From contig DJYX01000054.1 in assembly GCA_002450295.1 (NCBI GenBank), positions 1,503 to 39,714 of the forward strand: a DNA stretch of 38,212 nucleotides, read 5' to 3'. This stretch comes from Deltaproteobacteria bacterium UBA6967 (GTDB taxonomy: Bacteria > SAR324 > NAC60-12). This document shows, one piece after another, positions 1 through 9,287 of this stretch. The position numbers and the translations under genes were made by a program. The notes under the pieces were generated by a model that saw only the letters and a program-made list of their open reading frames with translations, was not told the origin of the DNA and ran no database searches. Each line of letters begins with the position of its first letter. Position 1 is the stretch's first letter.

Positions 1-1
1 C

Positions 2-742
2 CATCATTGTGAGGAGGCGCTCCATCGCAATCTGGTTGACTCTGCCTCAACGAATTTTGATGAAAAACTCCGCGATGCGGATCTTGTCATTCTAGCAACC
101 CCAGTCAGTAGCTTTCCTCAAGTCCTCCACTTTATCCGTCCTCAACTTGGACCGCATACGCTGTTATCCGACGTCGGCAGTGTGAAATCACCTCTCTTGT
201 CCACAATCCAGGACTACCCCGAGTTGATTCCAAGATTTGTGGGGGGACATCCAATTGCTGGTGGCGAACGCTTTGGACCCACCAGCGCACGGACTCACCT
301 TTTTGAAGGAAAGCGCTTCATCCTCACCCCTACTGATGCAACTCCTCTCGAAGTCACTCAACGACTCCAGCTGCTTTGGGAAGCGCTTGGAAGCAAGGTT
401 GCTGTAATGAATGCGGCACAACACGACCAAATCTTTGCAGCAGTCAGTCACTTACCACACTTGATCGCCTATGCCAGCATCCAGGCCATCATTGGTTCAG
501 ATCAAGAGGAAGTACTTCAGTTTTCTGGGGCGGGACTCAAGGACTTCTCGCGAATCGCTTCTTCCAGTCCAGAAATGTGGACGGATATATTTCTTGAGAA
601 CAGAGAGCACCTACTGCCCAGACTTCGCCATCTAAAAGAATTGTTGGGGCAATTGGATGATCATCTCGAACACGCAAACCGAGAAAAATTACAGCAATTT
701 CTGCAGCAAGCAAAGTTTGCAAGAGATCAGTGGATTGGCTAG
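2..742 (+). CDS. tyrA: Prephenate dehydrogenase, 5'-truncated by the window edge
   Basis: This enzyme oxidatively decarboxylates prephenate to 4-hydroxyphenylpyruvate in tyrosine synthesis. The reading frame is open from base 2, so the start and the first Rossmann glycine loop lie outside the window; the GTG at 182 is internal. The visible part has the end of the NAD-binding fold (ILATPVSSF, then SDVGSVKS), the GGHPIAGGERFGP segment that is the TyrA hallmark, and the helical dimerisation domain with HD..FA..SHLPH. Those histidines lie around the prephenate site in the family. The family assignment is firm. Whether arogenate is also accepted cannot be read here. The gene is followed by 158 bases without a gene before tig, with no clear terminator. 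Confidence 0.93.
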   Translation, partial: HHCEEALHRNLVDSASTNFDEKLRDADLVILATPVSSFPQVLHFIRPQLGPHTLLSDVGSVKSPLLSTIQDYPELIPRFVGGHPIAGGERFGPTSARTHLFEGKRFILTPTDATPLEVTQRLQLLWEALGSKVAVMNAAQHDQIFAAVSHLPHLIAYASIQAIIGSDQEEVLQFSGAGLKDFSRIASSSPEMWTDIFLENREHLLPRLRHLKELLGQLDDHLEHANREKLQQFLQQAKFARDQWIG

Positions 743-900
743 AGAATCAGCCTGAAAAAACTTGTGCTTTTGCTTGTTGAGTCTCATCTTTTTTCGTTTT
801 ATCTCGTAGATTTAAGCCGATAATCATGATCGGTTGCAAATCGATTCATTGTGCTACCGAGAAGGTGGTCGTTCCTTGTCACATGTCGTTGTAAACTCCT

Positions 901-2205
901 ATGAAAGTTCAGGTTCAGGATCTCGGTAAATTGCGTCGCGAAATGCAGATTGAAATTCCTTTCGATGAGATCCGAGGGGAATATCAACAAGTGAAGGATC
1001 AGTTGCGCAATACCCGCCTGCGTGGATTCCGTCCCGGCAAGTTCCCCAAAGGATGGATGAAAAGCCGGTTCCGTAGTTCGATGGCCTACGAGATCCGTGA
1101 ACGGTTATTTCCTCAGTTCTACTCGAGAGCTCTTCAATCAGAGAATCTGATTCCAGCAGTCCCTCCGACATCGTTGAACATTGACTTTGACGAGAAGAAG
1201 CCTCTGAGTTTCAAGGTTGAGTTGGAAATTGCACCGACACTTCCTGAAATTGACTACGACAAGCTGGCCCTGGAAGAACAAGAACTCAGTGAAGTCACTG
1301 ATAAGGATATAGATGACATGCTCCAGCAGCTTCGTCGTGCTCGCTCGGTTCGAGAACCCAAGGAAGCTGGAGTAGTAGAGAAAGGGAATTTGGTGACTTT
1401 TGATGCTCGTGGTACTTTGGATGGAGAGCCATTGCCAGAGGAGCAACAGATCGAAAAATCTGAGTTTGAGGTAGGTGGAGAATTATTTACTGAGTTCAGC
1501 GATGCCGTTTTGGGAATGGCTGTTGAGGAAACAAAAACTGTTACCTTGGAGATGGGCTCCACCTTCAATGATGAATTGCAGGGGAAAAGTGCAGAATTCG
1601 AAATCACTGTTCAAAGTATTGAATTATTGACTCTACCAGAGCTAGATGACGAGTTTTTCAAGTCCTATGGGCACGATACCGAAGAAGACCTACGCAAAGC
1701 TGTTCGTGAGATGCAGTCAGAGAACAAGAAAAACAATCGCATGACAGACTATCGGGAACAGCTTTTGCCGCAACTCGTTAGACAACTGGAAGATATTGAC
1801 CTGCCCGAGAGTAGTATCGCAGAGCGAGAAAAAGCACTAAAGGAAGAAAAAAACGAAGCTGGAGAAGAGCTGACTGAAGAGCAGATCAGCCAACGAATGG
1901 AAGCACATCGTGATCGCTTACGCAGAGATTTTTTGGTAGATCACATCTTCCGAAGTGCTGCTCTACAACTGGACGAAGCAACACTGGCCAATCGTTTCTC
2001 AAATGCTGCTGGGATGATGGGGCTTTCTGCACAGGATTTTTATAATCATCGATATGGTCGAGTGATGATGAATTCGATGGTCGCAGAGCTACGTGGCGAA
2101 CAGGCACTGAACCATGTTATCGAAAAACTGGTTGGGCCAGAGCCTGCGAGTGAGGCATCAGACAATGCAAAAGAACAGCAAGCAACTGCTACTGAGCAGG
2201 ACTGA
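901..2205 (+). CDS. tig: Trigger factor, ribosome-associated chaperone/prolyl isomerase
   Basis: Trigger factor binds ribosomal protein L23 at the exit tunnel and shields nascent chains. At 434 residues it has the normal family length. The N-terminal ribosome-binding domain (about 1-115) contains the docking motif GFRPGK at 42-47. An FKBP-type domain follows at about 155-245 and the helical chaperone arms at about 250-415, with an acidic, glutamine-rich tail. The start ATG has no purine-rich Shine-Dalgarno (SD) sequence; its leader is pyrimidine-rich. It opens the classic tig-clpP-clpX order, 35 bases ahead of clpP, so it couples folding of new chains to a neighbouring protease. Confidence 0.96.
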   Translation: MKVQVQDLGKLRREMQIEIPFDEIRGEYQQVKDQLRNTRLRGFRPGKFPKGWMKSRFRSSMAYEIRERLFPQFYSRALQSENLIPAVPPTSLNIDFDEKKPLSFKVELEIAPTLPEIDYDKLALEEQELSEVTDKDIDDMLQQLRRARSVREPKEAGVVEKGNLVTFDARGTLDGEPLPEEQQIEKSEFEVGGELFTEFSDAVLGMAVEETKTVTLEMGSTFNDELQGKSAEFEITVQSIELLTLPELDDEFFKSYGHDTEEDLRKAVREMQSENKKNNRMTDYREQLLPQLVRQLEDIDLPESSIAEREKALKEEKNEAGEELTEEQISQRMEAHRDRLRRDFLVDHIFRSAALQLDEATLANRFSNAAGMMGLSAQDFYNHRYGRVMMNSMVAELRGEQALNHVIEKLVGPEPASEASDNAKEQQATATEQD

Positions 2206-2240
2206 ACCGAACGAACTAACCCCAAATTAAGAGCGAGCCG

Positions 2241-2849
2241 ATGCCACTCATCCCGATGGTCGTCGAACAAACCAATCGAGGGGAGAGATCCTATGACATC
2301 TATTCACGACTGCTTAAGGATCGTATCGCCTTCATAGGCACCCCAATCGATGATAATGTTGCCAACCTGATGATCGCACAGTTGCTGTTCCTTGAGGCAG
2401 AAGATCCAGAGAGTGATATTTCTTTGTATATCAACTGCCCCGGCGGTCTGGTCTCAGCGGGATTGGCGATTTATGACACCATGCAGTACCTGCGTCCTCA
2501 GGTGCAAACCATCTGTATTGGTCAGGCCGCCAGCATGGGAGCTATTCTTCTCGCTGCAGGCGCTCCTGGCAAAAGATATGCGCTTCCCAACTGTCGGATC
2601 ATGATTCACCAGTTGATGGGTGGTTTCTCTGGACAAGCTGAGGACATTGACATCCAGGCACGGGAGATCGTACGCTTAACGGGCACGCTAAATGACGTCC
2701 TTGCCAAACATACTGGTAAAGATCCAGGACAGATAGAGCAGGATACGCAGCGTGACTACTATTTCTCTGGAGAGGAAGCCAAAGCATACGGCCTCGTGGA
2801 TCATGTAATGACCAAGCGGGAAGATCCACCTGCTTCGAGCAATAGTTGA
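2241..2849 (+). CDS. clpP: ATP-dependent Clp protease proteolytic subunit ClpP
   Basis: This serine protease forms the tetradecameric chamber that degrades substrates fed in by ClpX or ClpA. The 202-residue protein carries the complete triad: Ser98 in GQAASMGA, His123 in MIHQ and Asp172. The N-terminal pore region ([16 protein letters not shown]) matches the family, with little or no propeptide before it. It lies between tig and clpX on the same strand. The leader has only a weak purine stretch (AAGAGCGAG). A hairpin sits between it and clpX, so separate or attenuated transcription of clpX is possible. Confidence 0.97.
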   Translation: MPLIPMVVEQTNRGERSYDIYSRLLKDRIAFIGTPIDDNVANLMIAQLLFLEAEDPESDISLYINCPGGLVSAGLAIYDTMQYLRPQVQTICIGQAASMGAILLAAGAPGKRYALPNCRIMIHQLMGGFSGQAEDIDIQAREIVRLTGTLNDVLAKHTGKDPGQIEQDTQRDYYFSGEEAKAYGLVDHVMTKREDPPASSNS

Positions 2850-2887
2850 TTGTAACACCAACCACTCTTTTCCATTTGCTGAGCTTC

Positions 2888-2914
2888 AGACCCAATTGAA
2901 TGATGTTTGGGTCT
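2888..2914 (+). terminator. Hairpin between clpP and clpX, possible attenuator
   Basis: Perfect 8-base arms AGACCCAA and TTGGGTCT are separated by 11 bases and end 19 bases before the clpX start. No long T-run follows, so this may be a weak terminator, a processing site or an attenuator rather than a strong intrinsic terminator. Confidence 0.45.
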
Positions 2915-2933
2915 TAACAATCATGGAGTCAGT

Positions 2934-4193
2934 ATGAGCAACCAGAAAGACGCACCATTGCGCTGCTCATTCTGTGGAAAAACACAGGATGAGGTAAAAA
3001 AAATCATTGCAGGGCCCGGCGTCTATATCTGTGATGAGTGCATAGAACTGTGCAATGACATCATGGAAGAGGAGTGGCAGCGCGAAAAAGCAATGGATGA
3101 CTCTGAACAAGTGTTGCTGAAGCCTGCTGACATCAAAGATGTGCTGGATAACTACGTGATTGGTCAGCAGTTTGCCAAGCGTGTGCTTTCTGTGGCAGTT
3201 CACAATCACTACAAGCGTATTCATGCAAATCTGCACGATAGCGATGTAGAGTTGCAGAAGAGCAATATTCTGTTGATTGGTCCGACAGGCACAGGCAAAA
3301 CCCTATTGGCTCAGACCTTAGCCAAGATCCTGAACGTACCTTTTGCAATGACTGACGCTACAACGCTGACCGAAGCCGGTTACGTTGGAGAAGACGTCGA
3401 AAACATTGTACTGAAACTTCTGCAGGCCGCTGATTATGATACAGAGCGCGCAGAACAGGGAATTATCTACATAGACGAAATTGACAAGATTACACGCAAG
3501 AGTGACAACCCTTCTATCACACGTGATGTTTCAGGCGAAGGTGTACAGCAGGCTCTGCTGAAAATTATTGAAGGGACAACCGCTAACATCCCTCCTCAAG
3601 GAGGACGCAAGCATCCACAGCAAGAGTGTGTTCAGGTCGACACCTCAAATATCCTCTTCATCTGTGGTGGCGCTTTCGTCAATCTCGATCAAATCATTAA
3701 GCGACGGATTGGAGATCGGGCCATCGGTTTCGGTAGTAAGATTCAGGATAAGATCAAAGATGCAGATTTGTTACGACAGTTGGAGCCGGAAGATTTGCTG
3801 AAGTATGGTCTGATCCCTGAATTTGTGGGCAGACTCCCTGTCATCAGCACACTGCATGATCTGGAAGAAGAACACCTGATTCAAATTCTAGTCGAACCAA
3901 AGAATGCTTTGATTCGACAGTACCAGAAGCTTTTTGAGTTGGAAAACGCAAAGCTATCCTTCACAAAAGGTGCTTACAAGGTGATTGCTCAAGAGGCGAT
4001 CAAGCGCAAAACTGGTGCTCGCGGTCTGCGCTCGATTCTCGAGAAAGCCATGCTGGACATCATGTACGAAACTCCTTCGAACAATAACATTCAAGAAGTT
4101 GTAATCAGCGAAAATACGATCACTCAAGGTGTACCTCCCAAGTTGATCATGCGGCAATCTGCTGACAACAACCGAAAAATGAAAGTTAGCTAA
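2934..4193 (+). CDS. clpX: ATP-dependent Clp protease ATPase subunit ClpX
   Basis: AAA+ unfoldase that recognises tagged or misfolded proteins and threads them into ClpP. The start is taken at ATG 2934 because a GGAG lies 7 bases upstream; an in-frame TTG at 2907 lies inside the preceding hairpin and is unlikely. In the 419-residue product the N-terminal zinc-binding domain has Cys11, Cys14, Cys33 and Cys36. Walker A is GPTGTGKT (116-123), the pore loop GYVG is at 149-152, Walker B IIYIDE at 177-182, the RKH loop at 225-227, and the ClpP-docking IGF at 264-266. All functional elements are intact. It forms the expected pair with clpP; lon does not follow. Confidence 0.97.
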   Translation: MSNQKDAPLRCSFCGKTQDEVKKIIAGPGVYICDECIELCNDIMEEEWQREKAMDDSEQVLLKPADIKDVLDNYVIGQQFAKRVLSVAVHNHYKRIHANLHDSDVELQKSNILLIGPTGTGKTLLAQTLAKILNVPFAMTDATTLTEAGYVGEDVENIVLKLLQAADYDTERAEQGIIYIDEIDKITRKSDNPSITRDVSGEGVQQALLKIIEGTTANIPPQGGRKHPQQECVQVDTSNILFICGGAFVNLDQIIKRRIGDRAIGFGSKIQDKIKDADLLRQLEPEDLLKYGLIPEFVGRLPVISTLHDLEEEHLIQILVEPKNALIRQYQKLFELENAKLSFTKGAYKVIAQEAIKRKTGARGLRSILEKAMLDIMYETPSNNNIQEVVISENTITQGVPPKLIMRQSADNNRKMKVS

Positions 4194-4207
4194 GCCCTCC
4201 CCGACCT

Positions 4208-5212
4208 ATGCCCCAAAAACCACTAGACGTATACGGTATCGGCAATCCATTGATGGACCTGCTAGTACACATTCCAGCGAGCTTCCTTGAGAAGCAGGAA
4301 CTGGAAGCCAATCGTATGTACCTGGTTCACCAGGAACGCCAAGATGAGTTGATTGAGGAGTTGCAATCCGGTCAACACGAAGTGATCTCTGCCCCAGGGG
4401 GATCGGCAGCCAACACCATGAGTGGGCTGGCACTTATTGGTAGTAACGTGGGGTATACTGGTAAGCTGGGCCAAGATGAGTTGGGGCAACTGTACGAACA
4501 GTTGTTGGCAAACGAAGGAGTCACTACTCGCTTTGGTTTTGGGGAGGGTAGTAGTGGGAGTAGTCTGATCCTGGTTGGAGAGGACGGTTCTCGCACCATG
4601 AACACCTTCCTTGGAATGTGCCAGGAATTACACCCAAGCGACATTGATGCTGAGTTGATGCAGCAAGCCCGCTACCTGTACATCGAAGGATATCTCTGGG
4701 ACACAGAAATTCAGCAGGATGCCGTCAGTCAAGCGATTGGCCTTGCCAAGAAACACGGTACAAAGGTCGCTCTCAGTCTTTCAGACCCATTCTGTGCTCA
4801 GCGTCACCAAGAAGCGTTCCACCGGCTGGTTCGTGAAGATGTCGATCTCCTCTTCTGCAACCAGGAAGAGGCTTTTGCACTGCTCAACACCGAGATCTCA
4901 CAGGAAGCTCTGGAATACCTGGCCGCCCAAGTGGAGACCGTTGCTTTTACGATGGGAGCCCGTGGAGCTTTGGTATGCGAACAACGTGAGATGTTCTATA
5001 TTGATCCTCGGCGAGTGAATGTCGTTGACACAACGGGAGCGGGTGACGCTTTTGCAGCAGGATTTCTATACGGCCTGACTCACGAAAAGAGCATTTTTGA
5101 AAGTGGTGTTCTCGCCACTGCTATGGCAGCTGAAGTGATCCAGCATATGGGTCCTCGGCTGGACAGAGCCGTCAAGGAGAAAATGCAGAGCTTTTTCGGC
5201 TCTCACAACTGA
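4208..5212 (+). CDS. PfkB-family kinase, adenosine-kinase-like
   Basis: Ribokinase-fold kinase that phosphorylates a sugar or nucleoside hydroxyl. Seen: the N-terminal GNPLMDLLV strand typical of adenosine/sugar kinases, the substrate glycine motif GGSAAN at 64-69, and the C-terminal PfkB signature DTTGAGDAFAAG, where Asp280 is the catalytic base and the preceding glycines form the anion hole. The length of 334 is usual for the family. The N-terminal pattern and overall length resemble bacterial proteins annotated as adenosine kinase, but fructokinase-like or other nucleoside specificity cannot be excluded. It starts 14 bases after clpX, probably in the same transcript, with a C-rich leader and no SD sequence. 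Confidence 0.85.
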   Translation: MPQKPLDVYGIGNPLMDLLVHIPASFLEKQELEANRMYLVHQERQDELIEELQSGQHEVISAPGGSAANTMSGLALIGSNVGYTGKLGQDELGQLYEQLLANEGVTTRFGFGEGSSGSSLILVGEDGSRTMNTFLGMCQELHPSDIDAELMQQARYLYIEGYLWDTEIQQDAVSQAIGLAKKHGTKVALSLSDPFCAQRHQEAFHRLVREDVDLLFCNQEEAFALLNTEISQEALEYLAAQVETVAFTMGARGALVCEQREMFYIDPRRVNVVDTTGAGDAFAAGFLYGLTHEKSIFESGVLATAMAAEVIQHMGPRLDRAVKEKMQSFFGSHN

Positions 5213-5237
5213 TCCCACCTTCATCTTCTCTATACCC

Positions 5238-6428
5238 ATGACGCTTCCCGAATTGCTGGCTCCTGCCGGGAGTTTAGAACGCCTGAAGGTCGCTGTTCTT
5301 TACGGAGCTAACGCTGTCTACCTCTCTGGACATCGTTTCGGGCTGCGCAGTGGAGCAGATAATTTCACTGATACTGAAATCATCGAAGGACTGCAGTTCG
5401 CTCATCAGCATGATGCCAAGGTCTTTGTCGTCCTCAATGCATTCCCCCATGACCAAGATCTCAAAGAGATGCCAGACTATGTGATCTGGCTGGAGCAGCA
5501 AGGTGTCGATGCTGTTATTGTTTCAGACTTGGGAACTTGTACGCTGATTCATCAGTACACCAACCTGCCGATCCATCTCTCCACCCAAGCGTCCTGCCTG
5601 AATTCTTGGGCCGCTCAAGCTTGGAAAAACTTGGGAGTTCAGCGTCTCATTCTGGGAAGAGAAGTATCTGTTCAGGAAGCTGGATGGATTCGGCGCAAGG
5701 TAGGGATCGCTGTAGAATTGTTCATTCACGGGTCGATGTGCATGGCCTACTCTGGCAACTGTGTCATCTCAAACTACACCGCTGGCAGAGACAGCAACCG
5801 AGGCGGCTGCGTTCAAAGTTGTCGATTTCATTATGATGTTCAAGAAACCAATAAAGAAGAAGCCTTCAAAGCGTCCTTTATGAGTTCCAAGGATCTACGG
5901 GGTCTGGAGCAGTTGCCCCAATTTCTCGAACATGGAATTGACAGCCTAAAGATTGAAGGTCGAATGAAAAGCAACCTCTACGTTGCCACGACGACTCGTG
6001 TTTATGCACAAGGTTTAAAAGTTTGTGCAACCGAACCACCTCCACTTCGGCAAAGTCGCCTGCAGGAGCTAACCCAGGAATTGGAACGAATTCCACATCG
6101 GGGTTACACCGAGGCTTCTTTGAACACACCTGCTGGACAAGACAGTATTTATCAGGGTCATCGCAACGGAGAGCAACGTTATGAGATTGCCGGAACAGTA
6201 CTAGACACCTCTGAAAATTTTCTGACACTATTGGTTCAGAACCCCTTTACTGCCGGAGAATCCCTCGAATTTCTAACTTTCGCAGGAGACACTATTTTAC
6301 TGAATACCTCTGGGCTTCTGGATATCCAACAACGACCACTGAACCGCGCCAAGCCCAATAGCCTTGTCTTGCTCCCCAGTATTCCTCAGATCAAGCCGTT
6401 GAACTTGGCTCGTCGACAAGCTGCCTAA
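5238..6428 (+). CDS. Peptidase U32 family protein, TrhP/RlhA-like
   Basis: This family was first named as collagenase-like peptidases. Characterised members such as TrhP and RlhA instead hydroxylate tRNA uridine-34 or 23S rRNA, using prephenate-dependent chemistry. The 396-residue protein has the N-terminal barrel (LLAPAGSLERLKVAVLYGA), the U32 signature around 160-178 (ELFIHGSMCMAYSGNC), and cysteines 168, 175, 191 and 195 at the conserved positions, followed by GRDSNRGGC. It is shorter than E. coli TrhP (about 450) and far shorter than RlhA, so the tRNA-type role is a guess. It follows the PfkB kinase by 25 bases with a pyrimidine-rich, SD-less leader, and ends 2 bases from the opposing acylphosphatase gene. 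Confidence 0.85.
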   Translation: MTLPELLAPAGSLERLKVAVLYGANAVYLSGHRFGLRSGADNFTDTEIIEGLQFAHQHDAKVFVVLNAFPHDQDLKEMPDYVIWLEQQGVDAVIVSDLGTCTLIHQYTNLPIHLSTQASCLNSWAAQAWKNLGVQRLILGREVSVQEAGWIRRKVGIAVELFIHGSMCMAYSGNCVISNYTAGRDSNRGGCVQSCRFHYDVQETNKEEAFKASFMSSKDLRGLEQLPQFLEHGIDSLKIEGRMKSNLYVATTTRVYAQGLKVCATEPPPLRQSRLQELTQELERIPHRGYTEASLNTPAGQDSIYQGHRNGEQRYEIAGTVLDTSENFLTLLVQNPFTAGESLEFLTFAGDTILLNTSGLLDIQQRPLNRAKPNSLVLLPSIPQIKPLNLARRQAA

Positions 6429-6430
6429 AG

Positions 6431-6703
6431 TCAACGTCGAATTTCAAAGCCTACTAGTCTCTCGCCCACTTCATCTCTTTCTACATCTACCGTAGCAACT
6501 TTTGAATAAGCAGGCCCTAGTTTACATTGCTCTACAAGTTGCTCTAATAGTGCCTCCTCACATTGAACGACAACCTCGACACTTCCATCGGGGCAATTCC
6601 AAACAGCCCCTTCCAGTTCTAATCTAGCTGCCTCCTGACGTACAAAGTAGCGAAAACCAACTCCTTGTACGACTCCTGTAATTTTCAATTTGTACTGCAA
6701 CAT
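6431..6703 (-). CDS. acyP: Acylphosphatase
   Basis: A small enzyme hydrolysing carboxyl-phosphate bonds such as those in acetyl phosphate or carbamoyl phosphate. The 90-residue product has the family signature VVQGVGFRYF with catalytic Arg18, and Asn36 in the second motif (WNCPDGSVEV), the position that orients the attacking water. The length is exactly that of the family. It begins 12 bases after the stop of the secreted nuclease gene on the same strand, so the two are probably cotranscribed. Its AGGA lies only one base before the ATG, too close to act as a normal SD; a TAGGG further upstream is better placed. Confidence 0.93.
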   Translation of the reverse strand: MLQYKLKITGVVQGVGFRYFVRQEAARLELEGAVWNCPDGSVEVVVQCEEALLEQLVEQCKLGPAYSKVATVDVERDEVGERLVGFEIRR

Positions 6704-6715
6704 TCCTTTTTTTCC

Positions 6716-7588
6716 CTACCGAGGACTGACTCCACGGAATAGCTGAACCTGCCATTTGTCCCGATACTTCTGGACAAATCCTTCGACCAGGATCTGATCT
6801 CCAAATTGCCAACTTGGTAAGCGATCCTGATACTTTTGACGCACCACTACCTCCACACCATTTTCCAGTAGTAGCAACTCTATGTAAGAACCTTTGCTAA
6901 CTCTTCGTTCCAAGCGACCTGCCAACTTGATAAAACGTTTATCATAGCGAGCAAGGTCTACGTTCTCTGCCTTTTGCAGCTTTGTAACATAACGGCGATT
7001 TGTCTTTGAATAGACTGTTCTTCCTTCATTAGCCAAGCGTTTCAAATAACGCCGACGTGAAGCATACGTGCTCCAGATGCCTCTCTTCTCTTCATAGGCT
7101 CGGGCCTCAGCATCTACATAGCTATCAAAATTACTGGGCAACTGGTAGCGAGCATCAAAGAGGCTATGACCAAGACCGATGAGTAGTAGATTTACATTGG
7201 CATCTTCAGCCTGCAATAGCCCTAAAGTCCGTTGATAGCGATCTCTTGGAAATCGAGGAGACACCCAGAGTTGCAAGGGCCCATTTTGCAACCGATCCTG
7301 GAGGAAATCCCTTGCCGGCAAACCAAATTCTAGATCCTGACCCTTATGGGATTGATTCAGCTCTGGAGTATCAACAAACAGTAACCGGATTTTTTCTTCG
7401 GACTCCGTGTAGTTGTTCCGATTCCAATCAGCGTAAAAAGTGTCTCCATCGACTACCTTGACCATCGAAGGCGCAATGGGCTTTGCCTCCCAGCCAGAAT
7501 TGCGCAAGTCCGTCCAGGACTCGGCAATTAACAGTTTGGGACTGAGCAGGCATACAAGACAGATCCCAATCAAATAAATTTTTTGCAA
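6716..7588 (-). CDS. Secreted thermonuclease-like (SNase-domain) protein
   Basis: Staphylococcal-nuclease fold protein, probably exported. A signal peptide covers about residues 1-22 (hydrophobic core, cleavage near LIAES). The SNase domain follows at about 40-185 with VKVVDGDTF, the arginine and acid of IRLLFVDTPEL, and the second catalytic arginine region DRYQRTLG, then VNLLLIGLG and the closing KRGIW. A further domain of about 70 residues (about 218-290) has alternating beta-like strands and may be an OB-fold. The only suitable start is TTG at 7588, preceded by GAGG seven bases away. A role in extracellular DNA or RNA digestion, such as nutrient scavenging, is inferred from the family. Confidence 0.82.
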   Translation of the reverse strand: MQKIYLIGICLVCLLSPKLLIAESWTDLRNSGWEAKPIAPSMVKVVDGDTFYADWNRNNYTESEEKIRLLFVDTPELNQSHKGQDLEFGLPARDFLQDRLQNGPLQLWVSPRFPRDRYQRTLGLLQAEDANVNLLLIGLGHSLFDARYQLPSNFDSYVDAEARAYEEKRGIWSTYASRRRYLKRLANEGRTVYSKTNRRYVTKLQKAENVDLARYDKRFIKLAGRLERRVSKGSYIELLLLENGVEVVVRQKYQDRLPSWQFGDQILVEGFVQKYRDKWQVQLFRGVSPR

Positions 7589-7913
7589 GGATGCACCTCA
7601 CATAAATGCTGTTATTCTCTATGATTTCCAAAAGATTTGTAAAACTGATTTTAACTGATAACACGGCTCCATATAATTGAAAAATCCTCAGGCAGTTCAT
7701 GCACCAAAGAGCTCAACCAACTGTGGATTCTGAGGATCAGAAAATGTTTCATTTCAGAAAATCCTTGGGGTAATAACATGCTTCGGAAGCAGACAAAATA
7801 CCTTGCAGTCTAGAAGTGTGGCTGTTAGTTTGAATCCAATTTTTCCTTCATCTGAACCAACCACACTGCTTCATTTGACATACCCTCTGTCAATCTTCAT
7901 TCATAGGCTTCCC
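7589..7913. other. Divergent intergenic region, no gene recognised
   Basis: These 325 bases separate the minus-strand nuclease gene from the plus-strand exported isomerase gene and must hold both promoters. Seen: inverted arms ATCCTCAG (7684-7691) and CTGAGGAT (7730-7737) 38 bases apart; a direct repeat TCAGAAAAT at 7737 and 7754; and a TTGACA palindrome near 7875. The plus frame is open from 7803 but no conserved residues precede the signal peptide at 7914. No RNA gene was recognised. Confidence 0.5.
7875..7893. promoter_or_regulatory. TTGACA-TGTCAA inverted repeat upstream of the exported isomerase
   Basis: Arms TTGACA and TGTCAA flank a 7-base spacer, 20 bases before the ATG at 7914. The first arm equals a consensus -35 hexamer, but no good -10 is spaced correctly behind it, so an operator or mRNA hairpin is as likely. 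This is low-certainty. Confidence 0.3.
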
Positions 7914-9281
7914 ATGCGATCCTTTTCGCGACTGCGCCGATCGATCGGTCGCTCGTTCCTACTTTTGCTTGCTGTCTCCATGACTCCTTCCTTTACTCTT
8001 GGTGCCGAAGGTCTCTCCGACGGTTTATATGCCGATCTGGAAACCAATCGAGGTCGAATTCTACTGAAACTCTTTTACAAGCGAGTACCGAGAACAGTAG
8101 CAAATTTTGTGGGTCTTGCTGACGGAACACAAGCTTGGAAGGATCCAATTTCTGGAGACTCACGGAAGAGTAAGTTCTACGATGGGTTGACCTTTCACCG
8201 GGTCATTGCTGACTTCATGATTCAAGGTGGGGATCCATTGGGCACTGGTAGTGGTGGTCCCGGGTATCGCTTTGCCGATGAATTCCATCCAGAATTGCGA
8301 CACAGCAAGCCTGGTATTCTCTCGATGGCTAACGCCGGACCGGATACCAACGGAAGCCAATTCTTCATCACCCACAAAGAAACTCCCTGGCTCGATGACA
8401 AGCACTCCGTTTTTGGCGAAGTTGTTGAGGGCATGGATGTAGTCAATGCGATTGAGAAAGGTGACCGAATCGAACAGCTGCGAATCGTGAGGCAAGGGTC
8501 GGATGCGGAAGCCTTCGATGAAATGGCGGTCATCTCCAAAGCCGATGCCACCAAGCAGGCTTTGTCAGAGCAAAACCGAAAAGAGCTCCCTGAAGCTAGT
8601 GCAGAAATTGATCCCTCTCGAGTGCCACAACCCGACCAACCCGTTGCTTCCAAAGTTGCTCTGGAAATGCTTGTGATTGGTTACCAGGGTGCGCGTATTC
8701 CAAAGCAGGATCTCTACTACGACCGAGAAGGGGCGGCTGAGGTTAGCGCAAAGCTAGCCGACCTTGCTCGTCGTAAGGGAGCAGATTTCAGTGAATTGGT
8801 TGACCGCTTTACAGATCTGCCAGAGCAAACCCGCATTCCAATGATTGATCAGGCCAATCCACAACTACCACCGTTCCTCAAACCAGCCTTCTCACTATTG
8901 GAGGGTCAGGTCAGTGATCCAGTCGAAACCCCATTAGGTTTCTTGATCTTCAAACGCGTATCGCTTGAATTGATTACAGCAAGTCATGTACTGATTTCTT
9001 ATCAGGGAGCACTACGATCTGAACAAAGCCGTAGCAAAGACGAAGCAATGCAACTCGCCCAGCAACTGCTCGTAGAAATTCAGGATGGTCGTGATTTTGC
9101 GGAAGTTGCTAAAGAGCATTCAAATGGACCGTCTGCTCCACAAGGCGGGATGTTGGGAGAGTTCCCCCGAGGAATGATGGTACCTGAATTTGACCAAGCA
9201 GCCTTTGCCTTGGAACCCAATACGGTCAGTGAGGTGGTTGAGACCGCTTTTGGTTTCCACATCATCAAACGCATCCAATAA
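7914..9281 (+). CDS. Exported multidomain prolyl isomerase: cyclophilin plus two parvulin-like domains
   Basis: Predicted periplasmic folding factor of 455 residues. ATG 7914 is chosen because it starts directly with a signal peptide (arginine-rich 5-13, hydrophobic 14-29, cleavage near LGAEG). The cyclophilin domain (about 36-195) is complete: FHRVI with catalytic Arg96, FMIQGGD at 101-107, NGSQFFIT at 146-153 and Trp159 in TPWLDDKH. After a linker come a divergent parvulin-like unit (about 247-348) ending PLGFLIFKR, and a canonical parvulin (about 354-455) with SHVLI, GGMLGEFPRGMMVPEFDQAAFAL and FGFHIIKR. The first unit lacks the clear GG-LG core and is probably non-catalytic. Joining two unrelated isomerase folds in one chain is unusual. 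It lies 6 bases ahead of the cinA-like gene. Confidence 0.88.
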   Translation: MRSFSRLRRSIGRSFLLLLAVSMTPSFTLGAEGLSDGLYADLETNRGRILLKLFYKRVPRTVANFVGLADGTQAWKDPISGDSRKSKFYDGLTFHRVIADFMIQGGDPLGTGSGGPGYRFADEFHPELRHSKPGILSMANAGPDTNGSQFFITHKETPWLDDKHSVFGEVVEGMDVVNAIEKGDRIEQLRIVRQGSDAEAFDEMAVISKADATKQALSEQNRKELPEASAEIDPSRVPQPDQPVASKVALEMLVIGYQGARIPKQDLYYDREGAAEVSAKLADLARRKGADFSELVDRFTDLPEQTRIPMIDQANPQLPPFLKPAFSLLEGQVSDPVETPLGFLIFKRVSLELITASHVLISYQGALRSEQSRSKDEAMQLAQQLLVEIQDGRDFAEVAKEHSNGPSAPQGGMLGEFPRGMMVPEFDQAAFALEPNTVSEVVETAFGFHIIKRIQ

Positions 9282-9287
9282 CATTGC

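Noticed and set aside
182..742. A complete gene starting at GTG 182
   Set aside because: The frame is open and TyrA-like from base 2, so the GTG lies inside a gene cut by the window edge.
2907..2933. Longer clpX start at TTG 2907
   Set aside because: It lies inside a hairpin and adds non-conserved residues; ATG 2934 has a good SD sequence and the normal family start.
8222..8653. 143-codon minus-strand frame in the cyclophilin region
   Set aside because: Low-complexity, serine-rich shadow of the conserved domain on the other strand.
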